DNA of 64,000 nt from Zygnema cylindricum. Lineage: Eukaryota > Streptophyta > Zygnematophyceae > Zygnematales > Zygnemataceae. The position numbers and the translations under genes are program-made. Below, piece by piece: positions 59,401 through 64,000 of the stretch. The first letter of the stretch is position 1. Each line of letters begins with the position of its first letter. The DNA lies in the NCBI GenBank assembly GCA_037447655.1, contig JBBHKE010002503.1, positions 107,710-171,709 on the forward strand, in the 5' to 3' direction. Under the pieces are notes generated by a model. It was not told the DNA's origin. It worked only from the letters and a program-made list of their open reading frames with translations, and made no database searches.

Positions 59401-60655
59401 AATGGAAGGCCGTGCCAGTAAACATAAAAAAAAGACGTATCCGCATGTTTACTGGGACAGCCTAATGGAGAACAGGCCTTAGTGATGTGGCGTCTCGGAT
59501 AAAAAGTGTAATAAAATCGACGGGTCCGAATTTACGCCTACAACCTTGGACATTTTTCTGTAATGATATTTTCCTTGAAAAAAACTAATTTATGTACGGA
59601 CCTGTACGAAAAGGTACGGACGTCAGTAAAAAGCCCCACTTTTTCGCTAATGGAAGGCCACCCTCAATCGACCCGGTCTGTAGAGTTTGCCGTACGATTA
59701 CAGGAGCGTTCTGATTGAACTTCACCCTTATACGCTCAAGGATGTAGAATACTAAAATAGCCGTCGTGCCGCGAAGGACTCGCAAGGGATGCTGTCTATT
59801 TTACACAATTTATGTGCGTATTTAATACTGCTAGAAATCGTAACCTTTTACACTTTGACCTATGCCGGAATTAGATATTACAGAAAAGACAAAAGCCTCC
59901 AAGCTTTTGTCGTACGTGTTTCTTTAAACATTTTGACTTTTTGTTTTTTGACTTCTGCTCCCATTGGCTGGACGTATCGGCTTATATGCCGATTCACATC
60001 GGCTACCTCATGCCATCAATATTCTGTACGATATAGAATGCGAGTTTCTTTTTCCAGCTATGCCTAAGCTCTAGGAACCAAAAATTAGTGCTAGTCAAAA
60101 GTCAAACATCAAACCAAAGTACATTACAGTACCGCACAATTGTCAACGCTTTAAAAGACAATCATCATTAACTTCAAGATTCTGTCCACGTTGAGGCATA
60201 CTAGCGACGTGCCTTTTCGGTTGACCGATTCAGCAAACCAGTCCCGTGACACCTAGCAGTGCCCGATTCGGGCCGTCCAATCGGAATGGCAGTTTTCAAC
60301 TCCTAACAGATCCGATTTGAATCCAGCCGTTGAAACACCCATTCGCCCCGTTCCCGCGCAACGCGACACTGTACAGAATGCGCCGCGAGGTTATGCAATT
60401 TTGTTTTTTTGGCAACTGGCGAATCCCGTGGAGGTTCTATCTGTAGCTCGACGGCCTTGCAAACCGGTAGGTTTTTGAAATAAAAAAGCCCGATTACCTT
60501 TTTTAGAAGAAGAATCGCTTCTTTTTGAAAGCATTTCAATAAAACTGTGATATCACGGACTAAAAAAATAAAATTACTTATTTAAACTCAAAGTTAATCA
60601 AAATTGAAGAATAAACCCTAGGAAAAATCAAGTAAAACTTAAAAAAAATAAAGAC
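56428..60655. other. Repeat-derived intergenic region; no gene seen
   Basis: Includes MITE ends ('ctaaaagcgattcacgg', 56,957), fragments of an element with AGGGTGGACTTCCATTAG-type ends (57,370; 58,048; 58,580; and inverted at 59,648), a perfect-arm hairpin at 57,570-57,602 (CAACCCACCTCG…CGAGGTGGGTTG), three consecutive hairpins at 58,787-58,866, and a tandem duplicate of a GTTCTGACTTTCCGTTGAAG block (59,222 and 59,288). Short frames are not supported as genes. Confidence 0.5.
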
Positions 60656-62139
60656 ATGGCTTTCATTTCCTTTGTTTCATCCTCCTTAGGAAAGCCATCT
60701 TCTTCAAAAAAAAAGACAAGGAAAGGACGCCACGTGGAAATTAGGGAAGAGCGGTCACTCCGTATGAGTAGAACTTTTCTGTCGATTTGTCTTCTAGTGG
60801 TTATGGTAGCCATGCTGACGTCGTCATGTACGGGGTCGCGAGTGATGGTAGAGAATAGTGAAGAAGACGTGAGGCGAAGCCCTTGGGATGATGACGTGGA
60901 GGTGGGAACCCTAGATAAATTGGGGTCATAAAATTATTATTATTTTTTTTTTTTTTTTGGAGATATTTTTTTTTTTCTATCTGCTGTAAATTTTTTGCAC
61001 CATTTTCTTACTTTTCTTAAAGTCACGTTATTGAATCATAACCTGGAAATATTGAAAATTTAGAGTATAATATGATGATTAAGCTTATTCTCCAGAAAAT
61101 CATTTCAAAAAATATTTTTTCAATTCGCAATTTGGTTAAAAAATATTAAAAATCCCAATTCTTTTTTTTAGTCTTAGGCCAATTTCTGTATTAGGTTTGA
61201 CCATGAAATCTCCAACTTCTCCATAATCCTCCAATGTCACCTAAAATTTCGAATCAAGATAATATATAATATAATTATAGAATCCAACTAAAAAAATAAA
61301 TCCAATAATCCCATAATTCAGCATAACTCAAGCAGCTATTAAACCCATAAAAAATTTGACTCCCAAAACCCCAATTTAGGCACCAAAGTCTAAATTTTGT
61401 TCCAAAAATAGTACCATCACATCAAATTTGTTTTAAAATTGTAGCTTAATATCAAATTCCCTCCTTCAAATTTTCAATTCCATGAATGTAAATAACATTT
61501 CCCATGAATCTTTAATATCACATCATAAAATTATCAACAAAAACAAACCATTAAACCAACATCCAAAAACAATATTGTACACCAGTGCACAAATCTAGCC
61601 CTACTTTGTGCCCTATGCAGTACCTAAACTTTTTAGTAACTTTCTAATAAGTGCTTTTTTAATAACAAGTTCTTCATGTTTTCCCTCTTCCTCTCCCTTT
61701 CCTCCCTTTCCTTCGCTTTCTCTCTCTCTTGTTTGTTCCTCTCCCTTTCCTCCCTTTCCTTCGCTTTCTCTCTCTCTCCTTTGTTCCTCTCCCTTTCCTC
61801 CCTTTCCTCGTTTTCTCTCTCTCTCTCCTTTGTTCCTCTCCCTTTCCTCGTTTTCTCTCTCTCTCTCTCTCTCCTTTGTTCCTCTCCCTTTCCTCCCTTT
61901 CCTTCATTATTTCTCTCTCTCTCTTTGTTCTTTCCAGGAATTTGCAGTCCACTCTGGCCTGAGGCTCAAAGGGAAACAGAGAGTGAGGCATCATTTGGGA
62001 GGAGGGAGATCTCTATTGGGGCAGAGCAGTTGCAGTGGCAACAAAACACGCTGTGGGAGGTAAGAAATTTTTCTTACCCTCTCTACCTCTCTGTTTCTCT
62101 CTCTCTCTCTCATTCTCTCTCTCTCTCTCTCTCTCTCGG

Positions 62140-62202
<63 letters not shown>

Positions 62203-62711
62203 CACTCTCTCTCTCTCTCTTCCCCTCTCTTCCATTCTCGCTCTCTCCCTCTCAAGCTGCCGCGGTAGTCAGCCTCTCCCACTTACTCTTTGTACCTCTC
62301 TTCTTTGCACCTTTCTACCTATCGCTTCCGTTTTCTCTCAGAATGTGGCTCCCTCTTTTCGTCCACCTTTGTCTCTTCGTCTCGCTCTACTTTTCTGGCC
62401 CCCCGTCAATTTTCTCAACTCTCCCTCTCCCTCTCCCTCTCCCTTTGCACCCCCTTTCTCTCTACTCCAATTTTCTCAACTCTCAACTCTCCCTCTCCCT
62501 TTCCCCCTCCCTCTCCCCCTGTTTCCCTTGCAGGTTTTGTGCGAATGTGAAGGAAAGTGAGCTCCACTGTGGTCGCTGCTCCAATCCCTGCAAAGCGAAG
62601 GAGCATTGCTGCGATGGGAAATGCATCAACACCGATAATAATGTCGAACACTGCGGATGTTGCTTTGAGAAATGCGAGTCCTTTTGTCGTAATGGAATGT
62701 GCGATTACTAG
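60656..62711 (+). CDS. STIG1-like cysteine-rich secreted protein, three exons
   Basis: Exons 60656-60901, 61938-62059 and 62534-62711 (stop TAG) join in phase (0, then 2) to 181 residues, or 145 from the second Met at 60,764. From that Met the protein has a typical signal peptide (MSRTFLSICLLVVMVAMLTS), so it is probably the true start. The C-terminal ~70 residues carry the STIG1 pattern: C-S-G-N-K-T-R-C-G, L-H-C-G-R-C-S-N-P-C, H-C-C-D-G-K-C-I-N-T, V-E-H-C-G-C-C-F-E-K-C and a final G-M-C-D-Y. STIG1 proteins are small extracellular peptides of plants; in flowering plants they act at the stigma and in pollen-tube growth, so a general cell-surface role is inferred here. The donor of intron 1 (GAG|GTGGGA) is weak. 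Both introns end in very long pyrimidine tracts. Confidence 0.78.
61690..61930. repeat. ~50-bp pyrimidine minisatellite, ~5 copies
   Basis: Unit CTCTCCCTTTCCTCC… ending CTCTCTCCTTTGTTC; the last copy runs directly into TTTCCAG, the acceptor of STIG1-like exon 2. Confidence 0.8.
62060..62533. repeat. CT-rich intron 2 of the STIG1-like gene
   Basis: Almost the whole 474-bp intron is C/T: (TC)n at 62,096-62,222, then CCCTCT hexamers at 62,418-62,520. Confidence 0.8.
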
Positions 62712-62714
62712 GGT

Positions 62715-63055
62715 TTTCGATAAGGTTTTCGGCGAAGGTTTTCGGGGAAGGTTTGTGAGGAAGGTTTTTGAAGAAGGTTTGCGAGGAAGTTTTTTGAAGA
62801 AGGTTTTTGGAAAAGGTTTTTGAAAAAGGTTTTTGGAAAAGGTTTTTGAGGAAGGTTTTGGAGGAAGGTTTTTGAGGAAGGTTTTGGAGGAAGGTTTTTC
62901 GAGGAAAGTCATCGCGGACGGTTTTCGAGAAAGGTGTTTTGGAGAAAAATGTTTTTGAAATAAAAATGAGACATTCAGTAAGGTTTCAAGAACTTTTTTC
63001 GAGAACGGTTTTCGAGAATAGTTTTCGAGAAAGGTCTTTGAGAATGTTTTTGAAA
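62715..63055 (+). repeat. ~15-bp minisatellite after the STIG1-like gene
   Basis: Degenerate units of the form AAGGTTTTTGAGGAA (variants with TTTTCG, GTTTGCG) repeated about 20 times right after the stop codon. A 229-codon open frame on the other strand here is a by-product of the repeat. Confidence 0.8.
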
Positions 63056-64000
63056 AAAAAAAATTGGGCATTATTTTTCTATGGTGTCGTTGTTTGTCAC
63101 ACATAGAATGCGCGATTACCTATATTTTTGAGACATTGTTTTCCATAATTATCAATGGATCAATAATACTTACGTCTAGTTGAATTGAGTTGAATTAAAT
63201 GTGTTGAGTTTTCCAGTATGTGGTGTTACTTTAGGTTTTCACACCATTTTATGTATAAATAGCTCTTAGTTAGAGGATATTACATTTTTAAAATATATAG
63301 ATAAACGTTAATATTCTTTCTATTTATTTAAATTCGACATTTGCAAACTTGTTGAGATACAAGTGGAAGAAGTTATGAGAAAAAAGAGAAAAAAGAGTTG
63401 TTTTTACATACTTCAAATATTTGTAGGTCAATGGAAGTTAGAATCTCATATTAAGAGAGGAGTTCTTCCATTTTGGAGGATCCTCTTTTGAGAAAAAATG
63501 GCAAGTACTTTGCTGATTTTTTTTTAATCAGGGTTTTTAAAGTTCGTTTAAACAACCCACTCAAAAAAAAAAGAAAACCTCGATTTTATTGTTATTTGTT
63601 ATTAAGCTCACTCGCTTTTTTGAGAATGAAATGATTTCTTTTTTCTATAAAAATTAAAAAATGTGACTCTTTGTAAACATGTGTTGTCGGATGAATATAA
63701 AATGACTATATAACTTTGTTTCTATCGCAAATGTTTACAATTTTTTTTGTTAAATTTATATTTTTTTGTTTAACAATGAAGCATTTAGTCGGTGAGGTGT
63801 AAAATAGGTTTTCTATTAATAAATGTATAAGCGGGTTAATAAATACCTGTTTTTATTTTGTTAATTTTCTCTTCAATCAAAAGTCACGGAGTGCATAATG
63901 GGGGAAAAACAATGAATAAAATCGGAGAGATAATGTCACAATTATCCACTGAAATATGGTCGTTGACTCCTATTTTTTTTTTTTTCAAGTCAAAAAAAAG
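63056..64000. other. Intergenic to window end; no gene seen
   Basis: AT-rich; TATAAATA at 63,254 could be a core promoter but no frame follows it within reach. Confidence 0.4.

Noticed and set aside
61676-62560. 294-codon Ser/Leu-rich open frame on the plus strand
   Set aside because: Consists of translated CT microsatellite and runs through two introns of the STIG1-like gene in another frame.
62415-63104. 229-codon open frame on the minus strand (KPSSKTF-type repeats)
   Set aside because: It is created by the 15-bp minisatellite and lies antisense to the STIG1-like exon 3; a repeat unit divisible by three without stops gives long frames by itself.

Overview
The window is nuclear DNA of a eukaryote with long AT-rich intergenic stretches and spliced genes (GT-AG introns, plus one GC-AG intron). 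Two gene families point to the plant lineage: a STELLO-type (DUF288) Golgi protein of cellulose synthesis and a STIG1-type cysteine-rich secreted peptide. Abundant (GAGGGA)n and (GA)n tracts and heavy loading with small DNA transposons suggest a non-flowering streptophyte, but the sequence alone does not fix the species.

Layout. 0-1.2 kb: an intronless gene with two copies of a ~58-residue helical unit. 3.1-4.0 kb: a two-exon gene for a small ParB/sulfiredoxin-fold-like protein. 4-11.7 kb: intergenic, with several MITEs and other repeats. 11.4-15.8 kb (minus strand): a gene of at least seven exons for an Ndc10/Crypton-type tyrosine-recombinase-like protein. 16.0-23.2 kb (plus): a multi-exon gene of unknown function whose N-terminus looks like a plastid transit peptide. 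24.9-29.7 kb (minus): seven exons for the C-terminal half of STELLO; the N-terminal half is not in the window. 30-46 kb: a transposon-rich block with a decayed Ty1/copia element (5-bp target duplication, Drosophila-copia-like primer site) nested in another repeat, a 3.4-kb-spaced long inverted repeat, a tRNA-like relic and a long G-run. 46.2-55.2 kb (plus): a complete seven-exon gene for the spliceosomal helicase BRR2 (about 2219 aa). 55.2-60.6 kb: repeats, including a relic of a non-LTR reverse transcriptase. 60.7-62.7 kb (plus): a three-exon STIG1-like gene, followed by a ~15-bp-unit minisatellite.

The genes do not form a pathway. BRR2 serves pre-mRNA splicing; STELLO and STIG1-like proteins act in the secretory pathway and cell wall; the Crypton-like gene is mobile or domesticated DNA. 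One family of TA-inserting MITEs occurs in the introns of three of these genes and twice lies exactly at a 5' splice site. Exon boundaries were placed by matching splice consensus and reading phase across introns; phases agree at every junction listed except where marked uncertain.
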